DNA of 64,000 nucleotides from DATJLQ01 sp035509415 (lineage in GTDB: Bacteria > Pseudomonadota > Alphaproteobacteria > JACZXZ01): the NCBI GenBank assembly GCA_035509415.1, contig DATJLQ010000096.1, positions 34,088-98,087 on the forward strand, given 5' to 3'. Position 1 is the stretch's first letter, and each line of letters starts with the position of its first letter. Below, piece after piece: positions 34,633 to 44,416 of the stretch. Under the pieces are notes generated by a model. That model had not been told where the DNA came from. It saw only the letters and a program-made list of their open reading frames with translations, and ran no database searches. Position numbers and translations under genes: made by a program.

Positions 34633-35231
34633 GGCGGGCGTGCGGACTGCCGGCGCGCGGGCGGGCCCAGGATCATGTCGCACACGGTCTCGATCAGCGC
34701 CCCGATGTCGCGCGTATCGCCGAGGCGCCGGTTGATCACGAAGCCGTCATAGGCCATGAGCAGGAGATGGGCGAGAAGATCGCCCTCAAGGAAGTGCTGT
34801 CGCGCGCGCGGTACGATGGTCTCGAGAATCACGGTGAGACGGCGCTCTGTGACGCGGAGAAGATCGTCGGGCTTGCCCTCGCGCGGGTCGGCCGATGCGA
34901 GCGCCTCCATGAGGCTGTTGGCGAGCCCGGTATTGCGCGCCGGGATATCGCGCCAGATGCATAGGAGGAAGAGACGCAGCTTCTCGCGCGGCGCGCGCTT
35001 GCCCGCGAGCGAGCGCTCGAGCCGGTCGATATGACCGAGGAGCCAGGGCCGGTAGACCTGATAGAGGAGCGCGAGCTTCGAGGGAAAATAGGAATAGATG
35101 CTGCCGACCCCGACCTTGGTCGCCTTCGCGATGTCGGCGAGCGTCGTCTCGTGATAGCCGTGCGCGGAGAACAACGCATCCGCGTTGCGGACGATCGCGT
35201 CGTGTACCGATCTTTTCTTGACCTGGACCAA
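34602..35231 (-). CDS. TetR-family transcriptional regulator
   Basis: 209 residues from a TTG at 35231, with GAGGGT five bases upstream. The N-terminal DNA-binding domain is clear (IVRNADALFSAHGYHETTLADIAKATKVGVGSIYSYFPSK). The C-terminal ligand domain resembles AcrR/FadR-type TetR proteins. It stands 103 bp downstream of the Rieske small-subunit gene and is probably cotranscribed with, and regulates, that oxygenase. It is a paralogue of the TetR at 53004-53594 (both have LLMAYDGFV or LMMAYDGFV near the C-terminus). Confidence 0.88.
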   Translation of the reverse strand: MVQVKKRSVHDAIVRNADALFSAHGYHETTLADIAKATKVGVGSIYSYFPSKLALLYQVYRPWLLGHIDRLERSLAGKRAPREKLRLFLLCIWRDIPARNTGLANSLMEALASADPREGKPDDLLRVTERRLTVILETIVPRARQHFLEGDLLAHLLLMAYDGFVINRRLGDTRDIGALIETVCDMILGPPARRQSARPPQSRRSRNTA

Positions 35232-35334
35232 GCCGACCCTCGCGCGCTCAGACGATCGCGCGCCGCGGCCGCGGCACCGGCGTGCGCCTCGTTCCCGGCC
35301 CGTCCCGGCCCCTGTCGGGTTCCCGATCCATGGC

Positions 35335-35862
35335 CTAGAACGGAATCGACATTGCCTGGTGGACGCCGTCGCAGTCGATCAGATCGACGCGCTTCGATGC
35401 GATCTTGAAGCCGCCGTCCGCGAGCCGAAGTATATGACTGTAGCGGCCGCTGAACACGCGCCGGCTTTCCTCCCGAAATTCGGACATCAGGAACGCGGAC
35501 TCGACCGTGCACTCGCGCCGTGCCGGCTCGAGCGCGGTCACGTCCACGTTGGTGACGAGGTGGGTGGTGCGCGGCATGGGTGCGAGCACGTGGGCGCGCG
35601 GGTGCGTGAGGCGGCGCACGCGCATCGCAAGAAGCGGCAGGTCCTCGTAGACAATGGACGCGACCGCGCGCGGATCGGTCTGACCCGGCCGGCTCGGGAC
35701 CCAATAGACCGCGTCCGGCGCGAAGAGAGCGAGCCATTCGTCGAACCGGCCGGCGTCGAGAAGGCGCGCCTCGAGGAACAGAAAGCGCTCGATCTCGTGG
35801 CGCCGCTCGGCGCCGACAGTCATCGGATCGTCGACCGGCGCATGGTCGCGCAGCGAGCTCAT
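35335..35862 (-). CDS. Ring-hydroxylating oxygenase small (beta) subunit
   Basis: 175 residues from ATG 35862, with ATGA overlapping the large-subunit stop. NTF2-like beta-subunit pattern: HEIERFLFLEARLLDAGRFDEWLALFAPDAVYWVP, HPRAHVLAPMPRTTHLVTNVDV, ESRRVFSGRYSHILR. It forms the second two-subunit Rieske oxygenase of the window with 35859-37211. Confidence 0.9.
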   Translation of the reverse strand: MSSLRDHAPVDDPMTVGAERRHEIERFLFLEARLLDAGRFDEWLALFAPDAVYWVPSRPGQTDPRAVASIVYEDLPLLAMRVRRLTHPRAHVLAPMPRTTHLVTNVDVTALEPARRECTVESAFLMSEFREESRRVFSGRYSHILRLADGGFKIASKRVDLIDCDGVHQAMSIPF

Positions 35863-37211
35863 TGGGCAGCCTGCCTGACGCCGGCGCCGGCCAGCCGCTC
35901 GTCCACCATGAAGCGGAGCCAGGCCGCGAACTGCACCCGGGTCGGAAGCTCGCTCGCCGTCGCAATCCGGAGCCCCGGACCGAAGTCCCGATCGCGTCCA
36001 AAGCCGCGTTCGACGTCGATCCAGTCGGCCGCGCCGGAGGTCAGTCCGCTCTGGCAGCGCGCGAACATCTCGACGTCGTCCGAAAAGATCATCGAGGCGG
36101 GCGAGCCGAGATTGGTGAGGAACCGCACCGCGCGGTGGAAGATGCCATCGGGCGCGCCCGCGAGCCGGAAGCAGTAACTCGTGACGAGGGTACGATCGGC
36201 CGCGAGCGGATGCACGACCCGGAGCTGGTGGTATTGCGCGTTCACGCTGATGTTGGGGTAGATCAGATTGTTGAACCGATCGAGGCCGAGGATCTCGGCC
36301 GCGCGCACCTCGCCGTGGCGGCGCGCGAGGCACGCGCGGTATTCGGCGCGCACCGCATCCTCCTCGGTGGGGGCGAGGATGCCGCTCTTGTAAAAGCCGC
36401 TCATGTAGCTGTGGCCCGCCTCCGATCCCACCAGCTCGACGTTCTCCCATTCGCGGCGCGTGAAGTTGTTCGCGAACAGCATCTCGCGCGTCTGGTCGTC
36501 GTCGAGTGCCGAGCCCTGGCGCGGCGCCGCGCGCGCGGTCGCGACCGAGGATTCGTGCACGAAGCTCGGATGGAAAACGTCGTTCGCATTCTCCATGTGC
36601 ATTTTCCAGTTGCCCGGGTATTCGAGCGTGAAAACGCTTTCGGCGATCTCGATCTCGCCGCCCGGCGCGCGCTCGATCAAATTGTCGAACGCGTCGGTCA
36701 TGGTGCCGAGGTGCTCGCCGAGCGACGGGCCGTCCGGTGCGAGACTCGCGAACACGAAACCGCGATAGCTCGCGACGCGCGGCGCCTGGGCGAGACGGTT
36801 GCGCGGCTCCTCCAGGCTAAAGCCCTCGGGATAACTCTCGCGGTGCGGTACGGCTTCGAGGCTGCCGTCGCCGCGGAACGACCAGCCGTGATAAGGACAA
36901 ACGAAGGATGTGCGCTTGCCGCTCGGGCTCGCGCAGATACGCGCGCCGCGATGCGCGCATCGATTGTGGAGCGCGTGCAGCGTGCCGTCCTTGTGGCGCG
37001 TGACCAGCACTTCGTAACGGCCGAGCCGGCTGCGCACGAAGTCGCCCGGCGCCTTGAGCTGGCTCTCGTGCGCGACGTAGAGCCACGCGCGCCCGAAGAT
37101 GCGGTCCATCTCGAGTTCGAAGATCGCCGGGTCGATGTAGAGGCGCCGGTGGACGCGATCGGGCTGAACCAGCGCGCGAATCTCCGCCGCACCGATCTCG
37201 GTCCCTGCCAT
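35859..37211 (-). CDS. Rieske non-heme iron oxygenase, large (alpha) subunit
   Basis: 450 residues from ATG 37211 with a GGGGAGGG ribosome site. The Rieske centre is C85-x-H87 and C105-x2-H108. The mononuclear iron site is NANDVFHPSFVH in the middle of the protein. It resembles benzoate/anthranilate/phthalate-class aromatic dioxygenases. As for the first Rieske enzyme, ferredoxin and reductase are not adjacent. It diverges from the CoxMSL operon at 37497 and is followed by its small subunit and a TetR gene. Confidence 0.92.
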   Translation of the reverse strand: MAGTEIGAAEIRALVQPDRVHRRLYIDPAIFELEMDRIFGRAWLYVAHESQLKAPGDFVRSRLGRYEVLVTRHKDGTLHALHNRCAHRGARICASPSGKRTSFVCPYHGWSFRGDGSLEAVPHRESYPEGFSLEEPRNRLAQAPRVASYRGFVFASLAPDGPSLGEHLGTMTDAFDNLIERAPGGEIEIAESVFTLEYPGNWKMHMENANDVFHPSFVHESSVATARAAPRQGSALDDDQTREMLFANNFTRREWENVELVGSEAGHSYMSGFYKSGILAPTEEDAVRAEYRACLARRHGEVRAAEILGLDRFNNLIYPNISVNAQYHQLRVVHPLAADRTLVTSYCFRLAGAPDGIFHRAVRFLTNLGSPASMIFSDDVEMFARCQSGLTSGAADWIDVERGFGRDRDFGPGLRIATASELPTRVQFAAWLRFMVDERLAGAGVRQAAQ

Positions 37212-37280
37212 CCGCCCTCCCCTCGCGGCCCGCGCGCGCTATCCGGCAACCGTGAATTCGCTCCCGGGCCGCATCGGACG

Positions 37281-37332
37281 AGTATTCCGAACCGTCGGCG
37301 TTTTGTCAAAGTCGAATCTTGTTCGGTTATGA
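37281..37332. promoter_or_regulatory. Divergent overlapping promoters between the Rieske and CoxMSL operons
   Basis: Minus strand: TTGACA (37304-37309), 17 bases, AATACT (37281-37286). Plus strand: TTGTCA (37303-37308), 18 bases, TTATGA (37327-37332). The two -35 boxes share the palindrome TTTG-T-CAAA. CCGAAC (37287-37292) and GTTCGG (37321-37326) are arranged symmetrically around it. The remainder of the 37212-37496 gap shows nothing further. Confidence 0.5.
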
Positions 37333-37496
37333 GGAAGGCGATAAGATGGCCGCGTGAGAGGCTAACGCCGCGCCGGCGGCGCCCGAATCCCGCTCATTTC
37401 GACCTCGCGGGATCGACGGGTCCAGGCGCGGCGGCCAGGGGGAGAGATGGCAGCACGCGTGCCGTGCCACGGCGCCGTCATGAGCGGTGCGTGGCC

Positions 37497-38351
37497 ATGA
37501 AGGCGCCCGCCTTCGACTACGTCCGTCCGTCCGATCTCGACGGCGCGCTCGCGTTGCGCGCGCGCTACGGCGACGCCGCGCAATATCTCGCGGGCGGCCA
37601 GAGCCTGATGCCCTCCCTTCATTTCCGCGTCGCGTCACCCCGGCTCTTGATCGACATCAACCGCATCGGGTCGCTCCGCGGCATCGAGCGCCGCGGCGAT
37701 TTCGTGCGCATCGGCGCGCTCGCGCGTCACGCCGAGGTCGAGGCATCCGAAATCGTGCGCGCCGACCTGCCGCTGATCGCCGAAGCCGTGCGCCATGTCG
37801 CCCATCCCGCGATCCGCAGCCGCGGCACCTTCGGCGGGAGCCTGGCGCTCGCGGACCCGGCCGCGGAACTGCCGGCTTGCGCGGTCGCGTTGGGTGCCGA
37901 AATCGTGGTCGCGGGCCAAGGCGGCATGCGCCGCGTCGCGGCGCGGGATTTCTTCCGCGGCTTGTTCGAGACCGCGCTCGCGCCGGGCGAAATCGTGGTC
38001 GAGGCGACGATTCCACGCCAGGAGGCGCGCCAGCGCAGCGCGTTCCTGGAGCTCAGCCCCCGTCGCGGCGATTTCGCGACCGTCGGCGTCGCCTGCCAAG
38101 CGGATCTCGAGGGCGACAAAGTGTCCGCCCTGCGCCTCGTCGTGTTCGGCTCCGAGCCCTACCCGCGCGTCGCGCGCCGGGCGCAAGCGGCGGCTGAGGG
38201 CGCGCGCTTGGCGCCCGAGCTCGGCGCGCCAGTCGCCGAGGCGCTCGAGGGGGATCTGGAGCCGATGGCCAACGCGCAAGGCAGTGCCGCCTTCAAACGC
38301 CATCTCGCGGCCGTGCTTGCGCGCCGCGCGATCGAGCGCATGGCGGCGTGA
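37497..38351 (+). CDS. Molybdenum hydroxylase FAD-binding (CoxM-like) subunit
   Basis: 284 residues from ATG 37497. FAD-binding motifs of the CO-dehydrogenase/xanthine-dehydrogenase medium subunit are present: YLAGGQSLMPSLHFR near residue 30 and SRGTFGGSLALADPAAELPA near residue 105. It carries electrons from the Fe-S subunit to the acceptor. It is first of three genes encoding a complete hydroxylase in the order M, S, L. These enzymes hydroxylate N-heteroaromatic rings or aldehydes with water-derived oxygen. Confidence 0.9.
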   Translation: MKAPAFDYVRPSDLDGALALRARYGDAAQYLAGGQSLMPSLHFRVASPRLLIDINRIGSLRGIERRGDFVRIGALARHAEVEASEIVRADLPLIAEAVRHVAHPAIRSRGTFGGSLALADPAAELPACAVALGAEIVVAGQGGMRRVAARDFFRGLFETALAPGEIVVEATIPRQEARQRSAFLELSPRRGDFATVGVACQADLEGDKVSALRLVVFGSEPYPRVARRAQAAAEGARLAPELGAPVAEALEGDLEPMANAQGSAAFKRHLAAVLARRAIERMAA

Positions 38352-38358
38352 GCGAAAG

Positions 38359-38904
38359 GTGACGACCATCGAGACCGAGCCCGGCGCCGAGTTCGACATC
38401 GCCTGCATGGTCAACGGTCGCGCGGTCCGGGCGCGCGTGGCGGTGCGCCAGCATCTCGTCGACTTTCTGCGCGAGCGGCTCGGCCTCGCGGGTTCGCGGC
38501 TCGGCTGCGAGCACGGGAGCTGCGGCGCCTGCACGGTGCGGGTCGATGGAGTGCCGGTGCGGGGCTGCCTGATGCTCGCGATCCAGGCCGATGGGGCGGC
38601 GATCGAGACCGTCGAGGGCCTGACCGAAAGCGGCGAGATCGCCGATCTCCAGGCCGCGTTCGTCGCGCGCAACGCGCTCCAATGCGGCTTCTGCACCGCG
38701 GGTGTCCTGGTAACCGCGAGCGAACTCCTGCGCGGGGAGATCCCTTCGACCGACGTCGCGCGCGCCGCGGTGCGCGATTTCCTCTCGGGCAATTTCTGTC
38801 GCTGCACCGGCTATCACGCGATCGTCGATGCCGTATGCATGACCCTCGAGGGACGCCGCGCCGGCGCGCGTCCCGCCGAGGGAACGGGGCTGTGTCATGC
38901 TTGA
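38359..38904 (+). CDS. Molybdenum hydroxylase [2Fe-2S] (CoxS-like) subunit
   Basis: 181 residues from a GTG at 38359, seven bases after the M-subunit stop; the ribosome site is weak (GCGAAAG). Both [2Fe-2S] sites are intact: the plant-type ferredoxin cluster GCEHGSCGACTV with a following cysteine, and the helical cluster CGFCTAG ... CRCTGYH. A ten-residue leader precedes the domain. It overlaps the L-subunit gene by eight bases. Confidence 0.9.
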   Translation: MTTIETEPGAEFDIACMVNGRAVRARVAVRQHLVDFLRERLGLAGSRLGCEHGSCGACTVRVDGVPVRGCLMLAIQADGAAIETVEGLTESGEIADLQAAFVARNALQCGFCTAGVLVTASELLRGEIPSTDVARAAVRDFLSGNFCRCTGYHAIVDAVCMTLEGRRAGARPAEGTGLCHA

Positions 38905-41296
38905 CCCGGCATCCTCCGCCATTCAGTCGAAGGCGCCTTTCGGCCAAAGCGTGCCGCGCGCGAACGCGGCGCGTCTCGTCGCCGGACGCGGCCGCTTCAC
39001 GGACGACGTGCTCGCGCCGCGCATGGTGCACCTCGCCTTCCTGCGCAGCCCGATCGCCCACGGACGCCTCCGCGCCCTCGATGCGGGCCGGGCCGCCGCC
39101 ATGCCCGGCGTGGTGCGCGTCGTGACCGGCGCCGATCTCGCCGGGAAATTCCATCCCTTCAAGACCGTGCTCGCCCATCTGCCGCACCATCTTTCGCCGG
39201 TCCAGCCGCTCCTGGCTGCGGACGAGGTCACCTGGCAGGGCGAGCCGATTGCCGCCGTTGCCGCCGAAAGCCGCGCCCTTGCGGAGGACGCCGTCGAGGC
39301 GATCGAAATCGAGTGGGAGGCGCTGCCCGCCGTCGGCAACCCCGAGGCGGCGCTCGCGCGCGGCGCCCCCGCGGCCCATTCGACGCTCGCGAGCAATCTC
39401 GTCTTCGCGGCGCGCTTCGGCTCGGGCGACGTCGATGCGGCGAGCGCCGGCGCCGCCCACATCGTCGAGCAGCGTTTCGATTTCAGCCGCCTTGCGGGCG
39501 TGCCGCTCGAGCCGCGCTCGATTCTCGCCGATTACGATCCCGCGGCCGGCACGCTCACGGTTCATCAGTCGCACCAGTCTCCCCATCTGATGCAACTCCT
39601 GTTCGCGCGCCATCTCGGCCTTCCGGCCCACAAGGTGCGGGTGATCGCGCCGGACGTGGGCGGCGCCTTCGGCATCAAGCTTCATGCCTATGGCGACGAA
39701 ATGGCGGCCGCCGCGATCTCGGTCCTGCTCGGCCGGCCGGTCAAGTACGTGGCCGACCGGCTCGAGGCGTTCCAGTCGGACTGCCACGCGCGCGAATGCA
39801 TCGTCGAAGGCCGCCTCGCGGTCGACCGCGACGGGCGCTTGCTGGCGCTCTCGGCCGACGTGCTTCTCGGCATCGGTCCCTATTCGATCTACCCGCGCTC
39901 GAGCCTGGGCGACGGGCTCCACGCGGCGACGCTCCCGGGGGCTGCCTACGATCTTGCGGCCTTCCGCGGCGATCTCAGGGTCGCGGCGCAGAACAAGGTG
40001 CCGACCGGCGCTTTCCGCGGCATCGGCCAGCCACTCGCCTGCGTGGTTGCGGAGCTGCTGCTCGATCGCGCGGCGGCCGCCCTCGCGATCGATCCCGCCG
40101 AGATGCGCCGGCACAATTACCTCAAGCCCGGACAGTTCCCGGCCGTCTCGAAGGGCGGGCTCAAGATGAATTCGCTTTCCCTCGAGCCGTGCCTCGACAA
40201 GCTGCTCGCGCTCATGGATTACGAGCGCCTCCGGCACGAGCAGACCGAGCTCCGGGTGCGCGGCGTCCATCGCGGCATCGGGCTTGCGACCTTCGTCGAG
40301 CAGACCGCGCCGGGTGCCGGCCTCTATGGCCCGGGGGCGATCCCGGTCACGAGTCAGGATTGCTGCATCCTGCGCGTCGAGCCCTCGGGCGCCGTGCGCT
40401 GCGAGGTCGGCTGCACCGACCAGGGGCAAGGAACTGCGACCGGCATTGCGCAGATTGTCGCGGCCACGCTCGGCATTCCCCTCGAGGACGTGGCGGTCGC
40501 GACCGGCGACAGCGCGGGTGCGATCGGCGGCGGCGCCTGGGCGTCGCGCGGCCTTTCGATCGCCGGCGAAGCGGCCTATCGCGCCGCGACGGCGTTGCGC
40601 GCGAACCTTCTCGACCTCGCGGCGGCGCTGCTCCAGTGCCGCGCGGCCGAGCTCGATATCAGCGGCGGCGCCGTCGTCTCGGCGCCGGGCGGCGAGGCGC
40701 GCATGAGCCTCGCCGAGCTCTGCGCCACCGCCCATTTCCGTCAGGATCTGTTGCCGCCGGGGATCGAGCCGGTCCTCGTGGCGAGCGCCCATTTCACGCC
40801 GCGCCGCGATCCCTACTTCGTCGCCAACGGCATCCAAGCAAGCCATCTCGAGATCGACATCGAGACCGGCTGGATCAAGCTCCTCGGCCATTGGGTGGTC
40901 GAGGATTGCGGGCACGCGGTCAATCCCATGCTGGTCGACGAGCAGATCCGCGGCGGGGTCGTGCAGGGCCTGGGCGCCGCCCTCTTCGAGCGCTGCCTCT
41001 ACGATCGCGAAGGCCAGCTTCTCACAAGCAATCTCGCCGATTATCTCGTGCCCATGGCGGCCGAGATGCCCGACATCGTCGTCGCGCACGTGACGACGCC
41101 GCAGCCCGGCACGGCGCTCGGCGTCAAGGGCGTGGGCGAGGCGGGTACCATCGGCGCCTCGGCCGCCGTCTGGTGCGCGGTGCATGACGCGCTCAGGCCC
41201 TTCGGCGCGCGCCCCGAGCGACAGCCCTTTACCCCCGACGTCATCCTCGCGGCGTTGGGTCGCGTTCCGAGCGAGGACAAATCCATCGTGACTTGA
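38897..41296 (+). CDS. Molybdenum hydroxylase molybdopterin-binding (CoxL-like) subunit
   Basis: 799 residues. Motifs of the xanthine-oxidase family include GRGRFTDDVL at the start, GEPIAAVAAES, DVGGAFGIK, the molybdopterin loop GAFRGIGQP, GCTDQGQGTATG and the catalytic glutamate E748 in KGVGEAGTIG. No AYRCSFR loop of true CO dehydrogenase is seen, so this is an organic-substrate hydroxylase. The substrate is unknown; a pyridine or other N-heterocyclic carboxylate is favoured by the nicX-like gene in the same stretch. It is followed by a Liv-type importer. Confidence 0.9.
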   Translation: MLDPASSAIQSKAPFGQSVPRANAARLVAGRGRFTDDVLAPRMVHLAFLRSPIAHGRLRALDAGRAAAMPGVVRVVTGADLAGKFHPFKTVLAHLPHHLSPVQPLLAADEVTWQGEPIAAVAAESRALAEDAVEAIEIEWEALPAVGNPEAALARGAPAAHSTLASNLVFAARFGSGDVDAASAGAAHIVEQRFDFSRLAGVPLEPRSILADYDPAAGTLTVHQSHQSPHLMQLLFARHLGLPAHKVRVIAPDVGGAFGIKLHAYGDEMAAAAISVLLGRPVKYVADRLEAFQSDCHARECIVEGRLAVDRDGRLLALSADVLLGIGPYSIYPRSSLGDGLHAATLPGAAYDLAAFRGDLRVAAQNKVPTGAFRGIGQPLACVVAELLLDRAAAALAIDPAEMRRHNYLKPGQFPAVSKGGLKMNSLSLEPCLDKLLALMDYERLRHEQTELRVRGVHRGIGLATFVEQTAPGAGLYGPGAIPVTSQDCCILRVEPSGAVRCEVGCTDQGQGTATGIAQIVAATLGIPLEDVAVATGDSAGAIGGGAWASRGLSIAGEAAYRAATALRANLLDLAAALLQCRAAELDISGGAVVSAPGGEARMSLAELCATAHFRQDLLPPGIEPVLVASAHFTPRRDPYFVANGIQASHLEIDIETGWIKLLGHWVVEDCGHAVNPMLVDEQIRGGVVQGLGAALFERCLYDREGQLLTSNLADYLVPMAAEMPDIVVAHVTTPQPGTALGVKGVGEAGTIGASAAVWCAVHDALRPFGARPERQPFTPDVILAALGRVPSEDKSIVT

Positions 41297-41323
41297 GGCT
41301 TTGCAAGGAATGGGAGAATGCAC

Positions 41324-42505
41324 ATGAAACGTTGGCTAATGACGATCGCGGCGCTCGGCGTCGGCCTGATGGCGATGTCGGCGGCGCAAGCGGCCGAACC
41401 GGTCAAGATCGGCTTCTCGATCTCCAAGACCGGCCTGTTCGCGGCCGGCACGGGTTCGCAGATGGACACCTACGAGCTTTGGAAGGACGAGGTCAACGCG
41501 GCCGGCGGGCTCGACGTGAAAGGCGTCAAGCGCCCGATCGTGTTCGACTACTACGACGACCAGTCGGACCCGAGCAAGGCGGTGCAGATCTACGAGAAGC
41601 TGATCACCCAGGACAAGGTCGACCTCCTGCTCGCACCCTGGGGCACCCCCATGCACATCGCGGTCGCGGGCATCGCCGAGCGCTACAAGTTCCCGATCGT
41701 GGGCAATTCGGCCGCCTCGGTTAAGCTGCGCGAAATCAAGTCGAACTACATGTGGTTCACGACCGCCGAGATGCCCGACCGCTTCGCGCACGCGCTCACG
41801 GCGCTCCTGAAGTCGGTCCATAAGACCAAGGTCGCGCTGATCGCGAACCAGCTGCCCTTCGCCCTCGAGGTGCGCAGCTACCTCGTGCCCGACCTCGAGA
41901 AGGCGGGCTTCAAAATCGCGGTCAACGAGGCCTATCCGCCGGGAATCAAGGACATGACCTCGCTCTTGACCGAGGTGAAGGCGGCCAAGCCCGACGCCGT
42001 GCTGGCGTTGACCTACCCCGCGGACACCAGCCTCTACATGAAGCAGGCGCGCGAGCTCGGCATCGATGCGCCGTTCCAGATGGTGTTGATCGGCGCCACC
42101 GAGTCCTGGTTTCCGAAGGAGTTCGGCGCCGCCGCCAACGGCATCGTGACCATGGCCCACTGGGCGCCGCGCAAGGAATGGCCCAAGGCCCAGGCGTTCT
42201 TCGACGCCTATGAGAAGAAGTTCCACGAGGCTCCCGATTATCTCGACTCCGCCCTCGCCTACATGTCGTGCGAGATCCTGCAGCAGGCGGTGGCGAAGGT
42301 CGGGCTCGACCGCGTGGCGATTCGGAACATGATCGCGACCCACACCTTCGAGACCATCAACGGTCCGGTCAAGTTCAAGGGCCCGGAGAACATCACCACG
42401 CCTGCCGGGATCGTGCAGATCCAGGGCAAGAACATGGAGCTGATCTGGCCGCCGAGCATCGAGACGGCGAAGTTCATGCCCAAGCCCGCCTGGCCGGCTC
42501 ACTGA
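41324..42505 (+). CDS. livK: Branched-chain amino acid-type ABC transporter substrate-binding protein
   Basis: 393 residues from ATG 41324, chosen over ATG 41318 because GGGAG is at better distance. A Sec signal ends near AQAAEPVK (residue 26). The mature protein is a type I periplasmic binding fold (GFSISKTGLFAAG, DDQSDPSKAVQIYEKLITQD, LLAPWGTPMHIA). Family members in aromatic clusters bind benzoate-like or other aromatic acids rather than leucine, which is my expectation here. It is followed by livH, livM, livG and livF. Confidence 0.9.
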   Translation: MKRWLMTIAALGVGLMAMSAAQAAEPVKIGFSISKTGLFAAGTGSQMDTYELWKDEVNAAGGLDVKGVKRPIVFDYYDDQSDPSKAVQIYEKLITQDKVDLLLAPWGTPMHIAVAGIAERYKFPIVGNSAASVKLREIKSNYMWFTTAEMPDRFAHALTALLKSVHKTKVALIANQLPFALEVRSYLVPDLEKAGFKIAVNEAYPPGIKDMTSLLTEVKAAKPDAVLALTYPADTSLYMKQARELGIDAPFQMVLIGATESWFPKEFGAAANGIVTMAHWAPRKEWPKAQAFFDAYEKKFHEAPDYLDSALAYMSCEILQQAVAKVGLDRVAIRNMIATHTFETINGPVKFKGPENITTPAGIVQIQGKNMELIWPPSIETAKFMPKPAWPAH

Positions 42506-42617
42506 CGCGTGACGCCGGCGCCGGAATCGTGCTCTCATCCGCGGTGCGGACGGGAGCCGGTCCCGGCGCCGGGTCGCTCGGCGGGCCGCGCTCGAAAATC
42601 GGGCGTCGGGGTTTTTC

Positions 42618-43508
42618 GTGCAGATCATCTTCTCCACGCAATTGCTGTTCGCGGCCCTCGTGATCGGTTCGATCTACGTGCTGGTCGCGGTCGGGCTCAA
42701 CATGGTGTACGGCACCATGCGCCTCCTCAACATCGCCCATGGCGAGATGGTGATGGCGGGGGCATATACGAGCTACTGGCTGTTCACGCTCGCCGGCGTT
42801 TCGCCGCTGCTCTCCATGCTCGTCGCGGCCGTGCTTTGCGCGGGATTCGGGGCGCTGCTCTATCGCGGCCTATTTCGGCGTCTCCTCAACGACTCCAAGT
42901 TCCTCGCCCGGCTCGAGGGCAATTCGCTTTTGCTGTTCTTCGGCATTTCGATCGTGCTGCAGAATGTGGCGGCACTCCTGTTCCAGCCGACTCCGCGCGG
43001 CTATCAGTATCTTGACGGCGTGATCCAGGTCGCCGACGCATCGATCACCGAGAACAATCTTCTGGCGCTCGTCGTCGCCCTGGTGCTGTGCGGCGCCATC
43101 GTGCTGTTCCTCCGCTTCCACATCTACGGGCTCGCGATCAAGGCGTTGATTCAGCACCGCCAGGGCGCCATGGTGGTCGGCATCGACGTCGAGCGCATTC
43201 AGCTGCTGAGCTTCTGCATCGGCTTCGGCACCGCCGGCCTCGCCGGCTCGCTGCTCAGCATGATGCAGCAGATCACGCCCTTCATGGGCTTTCCCTTCAC
43301 GATCGCCTCCTTCGTCGTCGTGATCCTGGGGGGACTCGGCAATCTCCTGGGCGGCATGGCGGCGGGCGTGCTGCTCGGGGTTCTCGAGACCTACGGCGTC
43401 GCCCTCACCTCGCCGAGCCTGCGCTCGGTCCTGATCTACGGCGTGTTCATTCTCGTGCTGCTGGTGCGGCCCCAGGGCCTCTTGGGCGGGCGGAGGCTCG
43501 CGCGATGA
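42618..43508 (+). CDS. livH: Branched-chain amino acid-type ABC permease, LivH family
   Basis: 296 residues from a GTG at 42618; no good ribosome site is visible, only GGGG nearby. About eight hydrophobic segments and the family signature GLNMVYGTMRLLNIAHGEMVM at the N-terminus identify LivH. GGLGNLLGGMAAGVLLG lies near the C-terminus. It shares an ATGA overlap with livM. The 112-bp gap before it holds no gene. Confidence 0.93.
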   Translation: MQIIFSTQLLFAALVIGSIYVLVAVGLNMVYGTMRLLNIAHGEMVMAGAYTSYWLFTLAGVSPLLSMLVAAVLCAGFGALLYRGLFRRLLNDSKFLARLEGNSLLLFFGISIVLQNVAALLFQPTPRGYQYLDGVIQVADASITENNLLALVVALVLCGAIVLFLRFHIYGLAIKALIQHRQGAMVVGIDVERIQLLSFCIGFGTAGLAGSLLSMMQQITPFMGFPFTIASFVVVILGGLGNLLGGMAAGVLLGVLETYGVALTSPSLRSVLIYGVFILVLLVRPQGLLGGRRLAR

Positions 43509-44416
43509 AGCTCCTGCCTGCCGGACTCGGTCTTGCGTTCCTGCTCGCCGCCATGGCGGCGGTGCCCCAGTTCGCCGACGAGTACATCGTCGGCGTCGCC
43601 CTCTCGCTCGCCATGTGGATCGCGCTCACCGAGAGCTGGGTGCTGCTGTCGGGTCTCACGGGTTACGTCTCGCTCGGCCACGTGGTGTTCTACGGCATCG
43701 GCTCCTACGTCGGCGTGCTCGTTTGGCAGCAGGTGCCGATGTGGCAGATGATCGCGCTCGCCGGTCTCTCGAGCGGGCTGTTCGCGCTCGTGGTGGGGTA
43801 TCCGGTGCTGCGCGTGCGCGGGCCCTATTTCGTCATGCTCACCTTCGGCATCGCCGAGCTCGTCAAATTCGTCGTCATCGACATCGAGGCGCAGCTCGGC
43901 GAATTCAGCCGGCTCGTCCTCGGCGGTCCGTCGGTTACCGACCTCTACTACGTCATGCTCGGCATGGCGGCGGCCGCGGTCGTCCTGACCTACGCCGTCG
44001 GACGCTCGCGCGCCGGCTACGCGCTGCGCGCGATCCGCGAGAACGAGGAGGCGGCCGAAACGGTCGGCGTGCCGGTCGCGCGCTACAAGCTCGCGGTGTT
44101 CGCGCTCTCGGCCGTGATTCCGGGCATGGTGGGGGCGGTGATGGCGGTGCGCTCGTCCTATTTCGAGCCGAGCCAGGCGTTCGATCCGGTGATTTCGTTC
44201 ACCATCGTGACCATGGCGATCATCGGCGGCAGCGACAACGCGCGTGGCCCGCTCGTGGGCTCGGCGTTCCTCGTCATTCTCTCCGAGCTTCTGTGGGACC
44301 GCGCCCCCCAGATGTACATGATCCTGCTCGGCCTGCTCCTGATCGCGTTCGTGCTGTTCGCGCCGGGCGGCGTGACGGCCTGGCGGCTGCCGCGCTTCGG
44401 CGGAGCGCGCCGATGA
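43505..44416 (+). CDS. livM: Branched-chain amino acid-type ABC permease, LivM family
   Basis: 303 residues. Hydrophobic throughout, with LTGYVSLGHVVFYGIGSYVG, LRVRGPYFVMLTFGIAEL and the EENEEAAETVGVPVARYKL-like cytoplasmic loop, all LivM hallmarks. It forms the channel with LivH. Overlaps of four bases with livH and livG indicate translational coupling. Confidence 0.93.
   Translation: MKLLPAGLGLAFLLAAMAAVPQFADEYIVGVALSLAMWIALTESWVLLSGLTGYVSLGHVVFYGIGSYVGVLVWQQVPMWQMIALAGLSSGLFALVVGYPVLRVRGPYFVMLTFGIAELVKFVVIDIEAQLGEFSRLVLGGPSVTDLYYVMLGMAAAAVVLTYAVGRSRAGYALRAIRENEEAAETVGVPVARYKLAVFALSAVIPGMVGAVMAVRSSYFEPSQAFDPVISFTIVTMAIIGGSDNARGPLVGSAFLVILSELLWDRAPQMYMILLGLLLIAFVLFAPGGVTAWRLPRFGGARR

Noticed and set aside
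38411..41323. A 970-codon open frame opposite the first CoxSL genes
   Set aside because: The plus-strand proteins carry complete Fe-S and molybdopterin motifs; the antisense translation is compositionally biased.
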